The notes below the pieces were generated by a model that saw nothing but the letters and a program-made list of their open reading frames with translations, searched no databases and had not been told where the DNA came from. A DNA stretch of 64,000 bases. It comes from Methylobacterium sp. Leaf91. GTDB lineage: Bacteria > Pseudomonadota > Alphaproteobacteria > Rhizobiales > Beijerinckiaceae. Made by a program: the position numbers and the translations under genes. This document shows positions 31,834 to 40,308 of this stretch, in pieces; position 1 is the first letter of the stretch; every line of letters starts with the position of its first letter. The stretch lies in the NCBI RefSeq assembly GCF_001422815.1, contig NZ_LMMP01000051.1, positions 154,592 to 218,591 on the forward strand. Reading direction: 5' to 3'.

Positions 31834-34155
31834 TCAGGCCGCCATGGGTCCGTAACGACGGTGACCCTTCACGTCGAACCGGTCCAGCATCATGACCTTG
31901 TCCCAGACCCGCACGAAATCCGCCACGAACCGGCTTTGGCCATCGCTGCCGGCATAGGCATCGGCGATGTTGCGCAGCTGCGCGTTCGACCCGAAAACGA
32001 GATCGTTGCGCGTGGCCTGGAACTTCGTCTGCCCGCTCTCGCGGTCCTTGAGGGCGAAGGACGTCCCGGCCGAGTCGGCCTTCTCCCAGACCAGATTCGT
32101 ATCGGTCAGGTTCCGGAAGAAGTCCGTCGTCAGCACGCCGACCCGGTCGGTGAAGATGCCCCGGTTCGACCCGTCGTGGTTGGCGTTGAGGGCACGCAGG
32201 CCGCCGGTCAGCACCACCCATTCCGGCGCGGTCAGCGTCAGCAGGTTGGCCTTGTCGAGGAACATCTCCTCCGGCGCCAGACGCTGCGCCATCTCCCCGA
32301 ACCCGTCATCGACGTAGTTGCGGAAGCCGTCCACGACGGGCTTCAGCCACTGGAACATCTCGACGTCGGTCAGGTCCTGCGTGGTATCGACCCGGCCGGG
32401 CGTGAACGGCACCTGCGTCTCGACCCCGGCGTCCCGAGCCGCTTTCTCCACGGCGACGCAGCCGGCGAGCACGATGAGGTCGGCCAGCGAGACCTGCTTG
32501 CCGTCGCTGCGCCCATGGTTGAAGTCGGCCATGACCCCACGGAGCGCCTCGACCACGGGTGCGGCTCGCCGGTTGACGGCCCAATCCTTCTGCGGGGCCA
32601 GGGCGAGCCGGCCGCCATTGGCGCCGCCGCGCTTGTCGCTGTCCCGGTAGGTCGAGGCCGCCGAGAAGGCCGTGAAGGCCAGGTCCGAGACCGAGAGGTT
32701 CCGGGCCAGGATCGCCTGCTTGAGGGCGGCGATCTCGGACTCGCCGACCGGGGCATAGGCGGCATCGGGGATCGGATCCTGCCACAGCAGACCGTTCTCG
32801 ATCGTCACCTCCGGGCCGAGGTAGCGGTGCTTGGGGCCCATGTCGCGGTGGGTGAGCTTGTACCAGGCCTTGGAGAAGGCCTGCGTGAAGGCATCGAAGT
32901 CGTTGAGGAACTTCTCGCAGACCTTGCGGTATTCCGGATCGACCTTGAGGGCGATGTCGGAGGTCATCATCATGAGGGGATGCATCTGCCCCGCCACATG
33001 GGCGTCGGGGGTCTTGGGCGCGTTCGGATCCGTCGGGGTCCATTGCAGGGCACCGGCCGGGCTCTTGGTCTGCTCCCACTCGAACCGGAAGAGGTTCTCG
33101 AGGTAGGCATTGTCCCACTGGGTCGGATCGGGGGTCCAGCTGCCCTCGATGCCGTTCGTCATCGTGTCCTTGCCCGAGCCGGCGCCCTTCGGGTTGTGCC
33201 AGCCGAGCCCCATCGCCTCCATCGGCGCCATCTCGGGCGGCGGTCCGATCTCCTTGGCGGGCGTCATGCCGTGGCTCTTGCCGAAGGCATGACCGCCGGC
33301 GATGAGCGCCACGGTCTCCTCGTCGTTCATGGCCATGCGGGTGAACGTCGTCCGGATGTCGTTGGCCGAGCCCTGCGGGTCCCCGTTCGCGTAGGGTCCC
33401 TCGGGGTTCACGTAGATCAGCGATTGGTGGGAGGCGGCGAGGGGGTTCTCCAGGTCGTAGTCGGCGTCGCCGTTCTTGCCGCGCCAGCGCTCGTCACGGT
33501 TGACCATCTCGTCGAAGCTCGAGACCTTGCCCATCTCGACGACCTCGGGGCCCCAGTAGGTGGCGTTGTCCGCCTCCCAGGCGTCGAGACGTCCGCCAGC
33601 GAATCCGTATGTCGGCAGGCCCATGATCTCCAGGGCGCAATTGCCGGTGAGCACCATCAGGTCGGCCCAGGAGAGGGCGTTGCCGTATTTGTGCTTGATC
33701 GGCTGCAGCAGCCGGCGCGACTTGTCGGTGTTGCCATTGTCCCACCAGCTCGAGATCGGCGCGAAGCGCTGCATCCCGGTGCCGGCCCCGCCCCGCCCGT
33801 CCGCGATGCGGTAGGTACCGGCCGAGTGCCAGGCCATGCGGACCATCTGCGGGCCGTAATTCTTGTAATCGGACGGCCACCACGCCACCGACGAGGTCAG
33901 GAACTGCTTGATGTCGCTTTTCAGGGCATCGAGGTCGATCGTCCGGAATGCGCTGCCGTAGTCGAAATCCGGTCCGAGCGGATCCGACGCGACCCCATTC
34001 TGGTGCAAGAGTTCGACCCTCAGACGGTGGGGATACCAGTTCTCCAGTGCCGGACGGCTGCCGAGTGCTCCGCCGATGCGATCGCCGCCAAACGGGCACT
34101 TGCCGGCCATCGGGTACGATTCGGTATTGGTCTTGTCGATCATCAACTCGTTCAT
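31834..34155 (-). CDS. katG: Catalase-peroxidase
   Basis: A 773-residue bifunctional haem enzyme that removes hydrogen peroxide. Numbering is from ATG 34155, which has AAGGGA 8 bases upstream. Distal site: VRMAWHSAGTYR with R106, W109 and H110. The Trp-Tyr-Met adduct can form from W109, Y248 (LIYVNPEGP) and M274 (RMAMND), with the Tyr-Met spacing of 26 seen in characterised KatG. Proximal His is H289 in GGHAFGKSHG. The haem-less C-terminal half is present (LAFTAFSAASTYRDSDKRGG, then ANGGRLALAPQKDW). It is slightly longer than the usual ~730-750 residues. No OxyR gene is in the window. Confidence 0.97.
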   Translation of the reverse strand: MNELMIDKTNTESYPMAGKCPFGGDRIGGALGSRPALENWYPHRLRVELLHQNGVASDPLGPDFDYGSAFRTIDLDALKSDIKQFLTSSVAWWPSDYKNYGPQMVRMAWHSAGTYRIADGRGGAGTGMQRFAPISSWWDNGNTDKSRRLLQPIKHKYGNALSWADLMVLTGNCALEIMGLPTYGFAGGRLDAWEADNATYWGPEVVEMGKVSSFDEMVNRDERWRGKNGDADYDLENPLAASHQSLIYVNPEGPYANGDPQGSANDIRTTFTRMAMNDEETVALIAGGHAFGKSHGMTPAKEIGPPPEMAPMEAMGLGWHNPKGAGSGKDTMTNGIEGSWTPDPTQWDNAYLENLFRFEWEQTKSPAGALQWTPTDPNAPKTPDAHVAGQMHPLMMMTSDIALKVDPEYRKVCEKFLNDFDAFTQAFSKAWYKLTHRDMGPKHRYLGPEVTIENGLLWQDPIPDAAYAPVGESEIAALKQAILARNLSVSDLAFTAFSAASTYRDSDKRGGANGGRLALAPQKDWAVNRRAAPVVEALRGVMADFNHGRSDGKQVSLADLIVLAGCVAVEKAARDAGVETQVPFTPGRVDTTQDLTDVEMFQWLKPVVDGFRNYVDDGFGEMAQRLAPEEMFLDKANLLTLTAPEWVVLTGGLRALNANHDGSNRGIFTDRVGVLTTDFFRNLTDTNLVWEKADSAGTSFALKDRESGQTKFQATRNDLVFGSNAQLRNIADAYAGSDGQSRFVADFVRVWDKVMMLDRFDVKGHRRYGPMAA

Positions 34156-34491
34156 CAACGTTTCCCTTGGCGCAGGGCCGGCGCCATCGGACGGATCGGG
34201 TCGCCTGTCTGTCGCCTGATGCGACGTGGAGCGTGCAACGCCTCGAGCGACAGCAACTTTCGCGCGACCCGACGCTGCGAGCGAAATCTGGCGCGTCTAA
34301 CAAAAATCAAGGTGCGGTCGCCTTCGATCTTTGCGGGACGCCGTCGGAAACGCCTGACGCGAAGCCGCCTCACGTTTGCGCGAGGCCTCGGCGCGCAACC
34401 CGCTTCAGAGCCGAGCGCGATGATGCGCACAGCGGTAGTACCGCAAACGTCGCTCTGCCGAGGGAGATCGCGAGGGGGATCGGGTGCGTTA
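34156..34491. other. Intergenic region upstream of katG
   Basis: About 335 bases between katG and the MFS fragment, both leftward. It must hold the katG promoter and any OxyR- or Fur-type operator; I could not identify one. A short minus-strand frame (34155-34430) is arginine-rich and treated as chance. Confidence 0.4.
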
Positions 34492-35000
34492 TCATCCGAT
34501 CCTCCGGGCGACGGGAGCGAGGCGATCCGATGCGACCGCCGCCAGGAGGCCGATGCTGAGGCCGACGGCCATCAGAAAGGGGAGACGCGGCTCGACGTAA
34601 TAGAGGGAGATGCCGAGGATCGGCCCCACCACGAATCCGAGAGCCATAGCGGCGGAGACCAGTCCGGCGGCGGCGCCCTGCTCAGCCTGCCCGACCGCCA
34701 GGGAGGCCGTGGTCTGCAGACCCGGCATGATGACGCCGTAGCCGACGCCCAAGGCGGTACAGCCAGCGACGATGAGGGCAAGATTCTGTGCCAAGGCGAG
34801 GGCGACGAAACCTGTCAGTAGTCCTGCCGCTCCAAGTCTCAGCATCGTACGCGGCGTCGGCGAGAGCTGTCTGACGATGAGGATCTGGCTCGCCAGGGCG
34901 GCCAACGCGAAACCGGCCAGGGCGAAGCCGACGTGTCGCGTCGCAGCCGCAGAATCGAGGCCGAGCAGGTCCTGGACGTAGAAGGACAGGGTCTGCTGGG
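34492..35000 (-). pseudogene. MFS transporter, C-terminal half only
   Basis: About 170 residues on the minus strand correspond to the second six-helix half of a major-facilitator transporter: LTQQTLSFYVQDLLGLDSAA at the break, then HVGFALAGFALAALASQILI, TALGVGYGVIMPGLQTTASL, VSAAMALGFVVGPILGISLY and FLMAVGLSIGLLAAVA. The N-terminal half is missing. At about 35000 the sequence changes abruptly to an IS630 transposase remnant on the other strand. The upstream codons in frame (MAARTAGPLWLPR) belong to the IS, not the transporter. Not functional as it stands. Confidence 0.8.
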
Positions 35001-35295
35001 TCAACCTCGGCAGCCACAAGGGGCCTGCCGTGCGAGCCGCCATCGAGGCCGCGGGCGCACAGCTGTTGTTCCTCCCGCCCTACAGCCCTGAACCGAAGGA
35101 CCGCGCAGCGACTTCAACTCTATCGAGATGGCCTTCTCGGAGCTGAAAGCGCTGCTGCGCAAAGCCGAGGAACGGACCGTCGAGGGAATGTGGTCGGCCA
35201 TCGGGCGCCTCGTCGACGCCGTCACACCCGACGAGTGCGCCAACTTCTTCGCCGCAGCAGGATATGAGCCAGATTAAATCGCGAACGCTCTAAGG
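35001..35295 (+). mobile_element. IS630-family transposase C-terminal remnant
   Basis: Plus-strand translation gives VNLGSHKGPAVRAAIEAAGA, then QLLFLPPYSP. After a frame break it continues DFNSIEMAFSELKALLRKAE, ERTVEGMWSAIGRLVDAVTP and DECANFFAAAGYEPD to TAA at 35275-35277. This is the DDE-domain end of IS630 transposases, where PYSPDxNPIE holds the catalytic Glu. About 20 extra bases (ACCGAAGGACCGCGCAGCGA) between CCTGA and CTTCAA shift the frame. The first ~250 residues are absent. The right end is probably at GCGAACGCTCTAA just after the stop. Confidence 0.8.
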
Positions 35296-35654
35296 GTGGT
35301 GGCTCGGGGCTCATAAGGAGCGTGGCTCTTTCCTTTCAGCGGAAAGAAGCTCGTGTCCATATTCTGCAGCATGACAACCGATTTGCTCTGGCAGTTCGCC
35401 CGGCTGCCCGAGCGCAGACGAGCTTGGCGGTAGCGTCAGAGTCAGCCTGGGATCGGTGGATCGAACGAGGTCGGGGCGACCACGTACAACAATTCATTGC
35501 ATGTCGTTTTATTAAGGTTCCGCTCACCTTGGTGTCATCCCAGCTACGGCATTCAATTGTTTATCAAGTTCTGGCTGCGCCGTTGCCTCGTTGCTTCAGG
35601 AGCGGGCCATAAAGATGGACCGTATCCCCAGATGTGACGACAAAAGGTTAGAGC
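35296..35654. other. Intergenic region upstream of the glycine-rich secretion operon
   Basis: About 360 bases, visibly less GC-rich than the surroundings (for example ATTCATTGCATGTCGTTTTA). It probably contains the promoter for the 35655-43888 operon. Frames on both strands (35322-35612 plus, 35336-35527 minus) have no family character. Confidence 0.4.
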
Positions 35655-38600
35655 ATGTCTGGCGCGACTATCGAAAATCAGGCAAATCCTGAGGGTGGGA
35701 CTGTACAGGAGGCCGTCAATACGACCGCCGGCGGTACAGAAGTCAGCATCCTTTTGCAGGGACTGCGAAGGGCAGTCGGGCCTAACGGGGGTCCACCGAC
35801 CGTCCCGGGGGTGGCAGGCGAAGACAGCGTGCTCGATGAATCGAGCGGCTATGGCTCCACGATTCTGAGGGATGCGGAGAATTACGGGACTAGATCGGCG
35901 TTCGCACAAGGCTTCAATGACTGGGCGGCCAACTTCGCGAGCTCACTGTCGCCAGATGGAGCTGCAGTCTTCATTAGATCACTTGGGTATCTTGGAAACG
36001 CTGTGAGAGTCGGAGGCGAGTTCGCCGGGCCGGCTTCTGCCGTGGTCGCGGCGGGCATCCTACTTTATCCGGTGGCCAAGGGGTCGCCGGATGAGCAGGT
36101 GTCGACGCTGCAACCCGGCACCCCTTGGAACCCGGACGGCACGCCCACGGCGCCATCGATCCTCCCCACCCATGGGGCAGTGCAAGTCCTCGCTGTCGCC
36201 AATCAAGCCCAGCTCGCCGCCGCCATCGAGACGGTCAACGCCTCGCCTGGCAACTACGCGATCCATGTCACGGCCGACATCTCCCTGAATGCGGACCTTC
36301 CAGCGCTGAACCAGCCCCTCGGCGTGGTTCGGATCGACGGCGAAGGACACGTGCTCGACGGTGCCGATACTTACCGCGGCCTGATGGTGGACGATACGCA
36401 GGCTCTCTTGAAAGACCTTACTATTCAGGACGCTGTCGCCCAGGGGGGCGCCGGCGGCATTGGCAAGGCCGGCGGCGGCGGCGGCGCGGGTCTCGGTGGC
36501 GGCGTGCTTGCGGTCAACCACGCGACGATCGCCCTCGATGACGTCTCGTTCACGAACGACGCCGCCACCGGCGGACAGGGCGGCGCAAGGGAGGCCGGCG
36601 CTCTGCTCGGGAGTGCGGGCTATGGCGGCGGCGGTGGCATGGGCGGCGCCGGGGGAGCGGGAAGCGCCTGGCATTCGAGCGTCGGGGGTGTGTTCGGCGA
36701 TATCGGCCAGCACCTCAACCCCCTAGTTCAGGCCGACGAGGACGATGGGCGGGACGGCAGCAGCGGCGGTGGCGGCGGCCTCGGCATTGCGGCGACGGGG
36801 AGCGCCAGCGGCCCTGGTGGGCGCAGTTCCATCCTGACCGGCGCGGATGGTGGCTTGGGCTTGGACGATGGCACATCCGCCAACAACGATGCCGCGGGCG
36901 TCGGTGGAGGCCTCGGCGCCAATGGCGTTCAGGGCGGTTGGGGAGGCGGTGGCGCCGGCAGCGCCGGAGATGGCGACAGCGGCGACGTCGGCGGTAATGG
37001 CGGGTATGGCGGCGGCGGCGGCGGTGGTGGTGGAGCCGCCGGCTACGGCGGTGGCGGTGGCGGTGGTGGCGGCGCCGTTGGCATCATGGGCGTCGACCAG
37101 GGCCAGGCCGGATTCGGCGGCGGTGCCGGTGCTACGGACGGCGGTGGCGGTGGAGCGGGTCTCGGCGGCGGTGCCTTCGCCGACGCTACCAGCACGATCA
37201 GTATCGAAGGTGGCAGCTTCACCGGCGACACGGCGACCGGTGGCCAGGGTGCGAGCGGTGGAGGAAGCGGCCAGGGATACGGAAATTCGATCTTCCTCTC
37301 GGGCAATCAGGTCCTGACGGCCTTCGCCAAGCCGGGCGAGACGACGACACTCGGTGGGGGAATCTCCGACCAGTCCGGCGTCCATGATCCGAGCGGTCAG
37401 GGCGGCGCGGCAGTGGTGATGGCCGTCGGCGGCGGTACCGTCGCGATCACGGAAGAGAACGCCCTCTCGGGAGGCATCGTCATCGGTGACGGCACTACGC
37501 TGGAGCTCGCGGTGAGCGGGGCCGCAGGCGCCACCAGTGCGATCGCCTTCGGAGATACCGGCGACGGCGCGACCTTGCGCGTGGATGCTCCCGCCCTTCC
37601 CGCTGGCGGCCTTCTCGTTACGGGCTTGCGCGATATGCAGACCGGTGATCGGGTAGACTTCGCAGGTCTCGCCGGTGCGACCCAGGTCACGGTTGGGACG
37701 GTCGGCGGAGCCATGGCTACGGACGGGCAAACCGCGACACAGGTCACGGCCTCGAACGGCGCGCAGTCGGAGTCGGTCCTGATCGAAGGTCTGAACGCCG
37801 GGGCTACCTTCGCCGTGGCGAGCGATGGCCAGGGCGGCTCGACCTTGACCATGACCCAGGCGATGCCGGCACCGACTGGGTTGGTCGAGACGACCGCTGC
37901 GGATGGCTCGCCGGTCGTGTCCGGTCAGGCCCAGGCCGGAAGCTCCGTCACCCTGTATCAGGTGCAAGCGCAGGCTGGCATCCTGCTTCAACTCGGGACT
38001 GCGACCGCCACATCGAATGGCACGTTCAGCCTGTCGCCCGATACTCTGCCGGATGTCGGTGCCGGCCCCGTCGTGGCCATGGCTGCCGACGCCTCGGGCA
38101 ACCAGTCGGTGCTGTCCGCCGCACTCACCCTTCCGGCCGGGACCGGCGGCACGCCGCCCGCCACCGATGCGAGTTTCGGCATGCCGGCCCCGGGAAGCAT
38201 CGTCCTGCGCGTCGGCACCGAGGCGCAGCTCACGGCGGCCATCGATCAGGCCAATGCCGGCACAACGCCGGGGCCGCTGGCGATCGAGTTCACCAACGAC
38301 ATCACCCTCGCTAGCGGTGACCTGCCCATTCTCGACGCAGCAAATTCTGTCGCGCTCATGGGCAACGGCTACACATTGGATGGTGATCATGCCGCGCGTG
38401 GGCTGATGGTGTTCGGGGGCCTCGTTGCCGTCAATAACCTCGCCATCGCCGATACTGTGGCACAGGGTGGAACAGGCGGGAGCGGGGCAGCCGGCGGCGG
38501 CGGCGGAGCGGGTCTCGGTGGCGGCCTCATGGTGGCCGGGACCGCGAACGTTGCCCTCGACGACGTCAACTTCTCCGACGATACCGCCCAGGGCGGTATC

Positions 38601-40247
38601 GGTGGTGCTAGCGCGTTGAGCACAGGCGTAGGTGGCGGCGGCGGCCTTGGTGGAAATGGGGGCGACGGATCGAGCGACGGCATGTCGTCCGGCTCTCATT
38701 ATGGTGCCAATGGCGGCGGCGGCGGGATCGGCAGGGCCTCTACGGGTGGGGATGGCGTGGGCTCCGACGGCGGCAATGCGCAGGGCGTCGTCGGTACTCT
38801 TATCAACGCCCCAACGGATCAAGGAAGCAGTCTCAAAGGCGTCACCGGTGGCATTGAGGGCGGCGGCGGCAACGGTGGAAACATCGATCAAGACCCAACC
38901 AATGGTGGCGGTGGCGGCATCTACGGTTTGAGCGGTGCCGACACGAGCGAGGGGGGCGATGGCAGCACGGGCGGCTGGGGCGGCGGCGGCGGCGGCAACA
39001 ACACCTTCGGTGGTAATGGTGGCTTCGGAGGCGGCGGTGGCGCTGGTCTGGGCAATGGCGGCGGCATCGGTGGCTTCGGCGGCGGCGGCGGGGGCGGTCT
39101 TCCAATTCTGCAGGACACGGGCCATCAAGGGGGATTTGGCGGCGGAGCCGGCGGGAGCGGCAGCATCGCAGGTAGCCAACTGGGCGGTGGCGGCGGCCTG
39201 GGTGCGGGAGGCGCGGTCTTCGTCGAGCAGGGGTCGAGCCTGACGGTCGTCAATTCCGGCAGCACGGGCGATACCGTCGCCGGCGGCCAGGGACAGAACG
39301 GCGGCGGCGACGGTCAGGCCTATGGCGCGGGCTGGTTCATTCAGGGCAATCAGGCGATCACACTCGGGGCTCTCTCCGGTCAAACCACGACCATCAACGA
39401 CGTCATTTCCGACGAGACCGGGTCACATGACGCAAGTGGCGCGACCGGTGCCGGTACCGTAATCGCCGCAGGGCCCGGCACGGTCGCGCTCGAGGTGCAG
39501 AATACCTATACCGGCGGCACCGTCATCGACGGCGGCACCCTCGAACTCGGTGCGGCCGGTGCGGCCGGCACCGGCGACATCACGTTTGCAACCGGCAATG
39601 TGGGCACGCTGAAGGTGGACGCGGCGGTCACGAGAAGCGGCGCCCTCCTCAATGGCATCTCCGGACTGGCGGCCGGCGACGCGATCGACCTCGCCGGCGT
39701 CGCGTACCAGCAGGGGGCGATGACCCAGGCCATCGGTGCGCCCGGTAGCGCACCAACCGCCGCCGGCGGTATGGCAGCCTCGCAGGTGCTGATCGGCAAC
39801 GGCACAGACCATGCCGTTCTGGCGATCGAGGGACTGGCACCGCAGGCTGCCTTGACCCTGGCGAGCGACGGCCAAGGGGGAACTCTGGTGAGCCTCGCTC
39901 AGCCGGCCGGGACTGCCTCAGCCGATTCCTCGGCCGTAGCCGCAGCCGCTCCGGGGGGCGCCGATGCGGCACCTGCGACGGAGCTGTTCACCCTGCCGCC
40001 AGGGCAGATCAGCAGCCTTGGAACCGGCGATCCACGGAATGCGGTCAACAGCATGCTGTTTCAGGCCTCGTCTCCTCCCGGAGTTGCGGTCCCGGTTCCC
40101 GCGCCAGCCGGTGGAGTCGCGGCGGCGATCCACGATCCGGAGGCGCAGGCCGGTCTCTTGCCGATGCCCGGAGAGGACGACCGTCACGGAGTAGCGGGGC
40201 TCGCCCACGAGTCCGGTCAAGCCACCTCAAGCCTCCATCAACGCTGA
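35655..40247 (+). CDS. Giant glycine-rich repeat protein, probable type I secretion substrate
   Basis: A 1,530-residue protein without a Sec signal. Residues 1-170 form a unique N-terminal region. Two homologous modules follow. Module 1 (~173-736) and module 2 (~848-1417) each hold a beta-helix-like start (VLxVxxxAQLxAAIxxxNA, then LxGxGxxLDGDxAxRGLMV). Next comes a long Gly/Ala/Ser-rich stretch, then GQGYG/GQAYG with SGNQ/QGNQ and TTTL/TTIN, then a passenger-associated repeat (ENALSGGIVIGDGTTLEL; NTYTGGTVIDGGTLELG). A closing EGLxxxAxxxxASDGQGG unit ends each module. Residues ~737-832 between them form a bacterial Ig-like domain. The tail (1418-1530) is Pro/Ala-rich. No RTX nonapeptides. A surface adhesin or matrix protein is inferred. 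Confidence 0.75.
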   Translation: MSGATIENQANPEGGTVQEAVNTTAGGTEVSILLQGLRRAVGPNGGPPTVPGVAGEDSVLDESSGYGSTILRDAENYGTRSAFAQGFNDWAANFASSLSPDGAAVFIRSLGYLGNAVRVGGEFAGPASAVVAAGILLYPVAKGSPDEQVSTLQPGTPWNPDGTPTAPSILPTHGAVQVLAVANQAQLAAAIETVNASPGNYAIHVTADISLNADLPALNQPLGVVRIDGEGHVLDGADTYRGLMVDDTQALLKDLTIQDAVAQGGAGGIGKAGGGGGAGLGGGVLAVNHATIALDDVSFTNDAATGGQGGAREAGALLGSAGYGGGGGMGGAGGAGSAWHSSVGGVFGDIGQHLNPLVQADEDDGRDGSSGGGGGLGIAATGSASGPGGRSSILTGADGGLGLDDGTSANNDAAGVGGGLGANGVQGGWGGGGAGSAGDGDSGDVGGNGGYGGGGGGGGGAAGYGGGGGGGGGAVGIMGVDQGQAGFGGGAGATDGGGGGAGLGGGAFADATSTISIEGGSFTGDTATGGQGASGGGSGQGYGNSIFLSGNQVLTAFAKPGETTTLGGGISDQSGVHDPSGQGGAAVVMAVGGGTVAITEENALSGGIVIGDGTTLELAVSGAAGATSAIAFGDTGDGATLRVDAPALPAGGLLVTGLRDMQTGDRVDFAGLAGATQVTVGTVGGAMATDGQTATQVTASNGAQSESVLIEGLNAGATFAVASDGQGGSTLTMTQAMPAPTGLVETTAADGSPVVSGQAQAGSSVTLYQVQAQAGILLQLGTATATSNGTFSLSPDTLPDVGAGPVVAMAADASGNQSVLSAALTLPAGTGGTPPATDASFGMPAPGSIVLRVGTEAQLTAAIDQANAGTTPGPLAIEFTNDITLASGDLPILDAANSVALMGNGYTLDGDHAARGLMVFGGLVAVNNLAIADTVAQGGTGGSGAAGGGGGAGLGGGLMVAGTANVALDDVNFSDDTAQGGIGGASALSTGVGGGGGLGGNGGDGSSDGMSSGSHYGANGGGGGIGRASTGGDGVGSDGGNAQGVVGTLINAPTDQGSSLKGVTGGIEGGGGNGGNIDQDPTNGGGGGIYGLSGADTSEGGDGSTGGWGGGGGGNNTFGGNGGFGGGGGAGLGNGGGIGGFGGGGGGGLPILQDTGHQGGFGGGAGGSGSIAGSQLGGGGGLGAGGAVFVEQGSSLTVVNSGSTGDTVAGGQGQNGGGDGQAYGAGWFIQGNQAITLGALSGQTTTINDVISDETGSHDASGATGAGTVIAAGPGTVALEVQNTYTGGTVIDGGTLELGAAGAAGTGDITFATGNVGTLKVDAAVTRSGALLNGISGLAAGDAIDLAGVAYQQGAMTQAIGAPGSAPTAAGGMAASQVLIGNGTDHAVLAIEGLAPQAALTLASDGQGGTLVSLAQPAGTASADSSAVAAAAPGGADAAPATELFTLPPGQISSLGTGDPRNAVNSMLFQASSPPGVAVPVPAPAGGVAAAIHDPEAQAGLLPMPGEDDRHGVAGLAHESGQATSSLHQR

Positions 40248-40308
40248 AACGAGCCGTGCGGCCTCTTTCGGGAGGCCGGACACCCTCAGATCTGCCAGGA
40301 CCACAACG

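Noticed and set aside
31861..34821. A 986-residue plus-strand frame antisense to katG
   Set aside because: Shadow; katG on the minus strand has all catalytic residues, and this frame runs on through the intergenic region and MFS remnant without features.
37000..37190. The dense GGC/GGT runs as a simple-sequence or regulatory repeat
   Set aside because: They are in frame with the Gly-rich protein and vary at third positions, so they are explained as coding repeats rather than a nucleotide-level microsatellite.
36723..39383. An 886-residue open frame on the minus strand inside the giant glycine-rich gene
   Set aside because: It is the antisense of GGC/GGT-rich codons, which read as Ala/Thr/Pro codons and rarely give stops. 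It has no start signal and no domain, while the plus-strand gene has clear modules and operon context.
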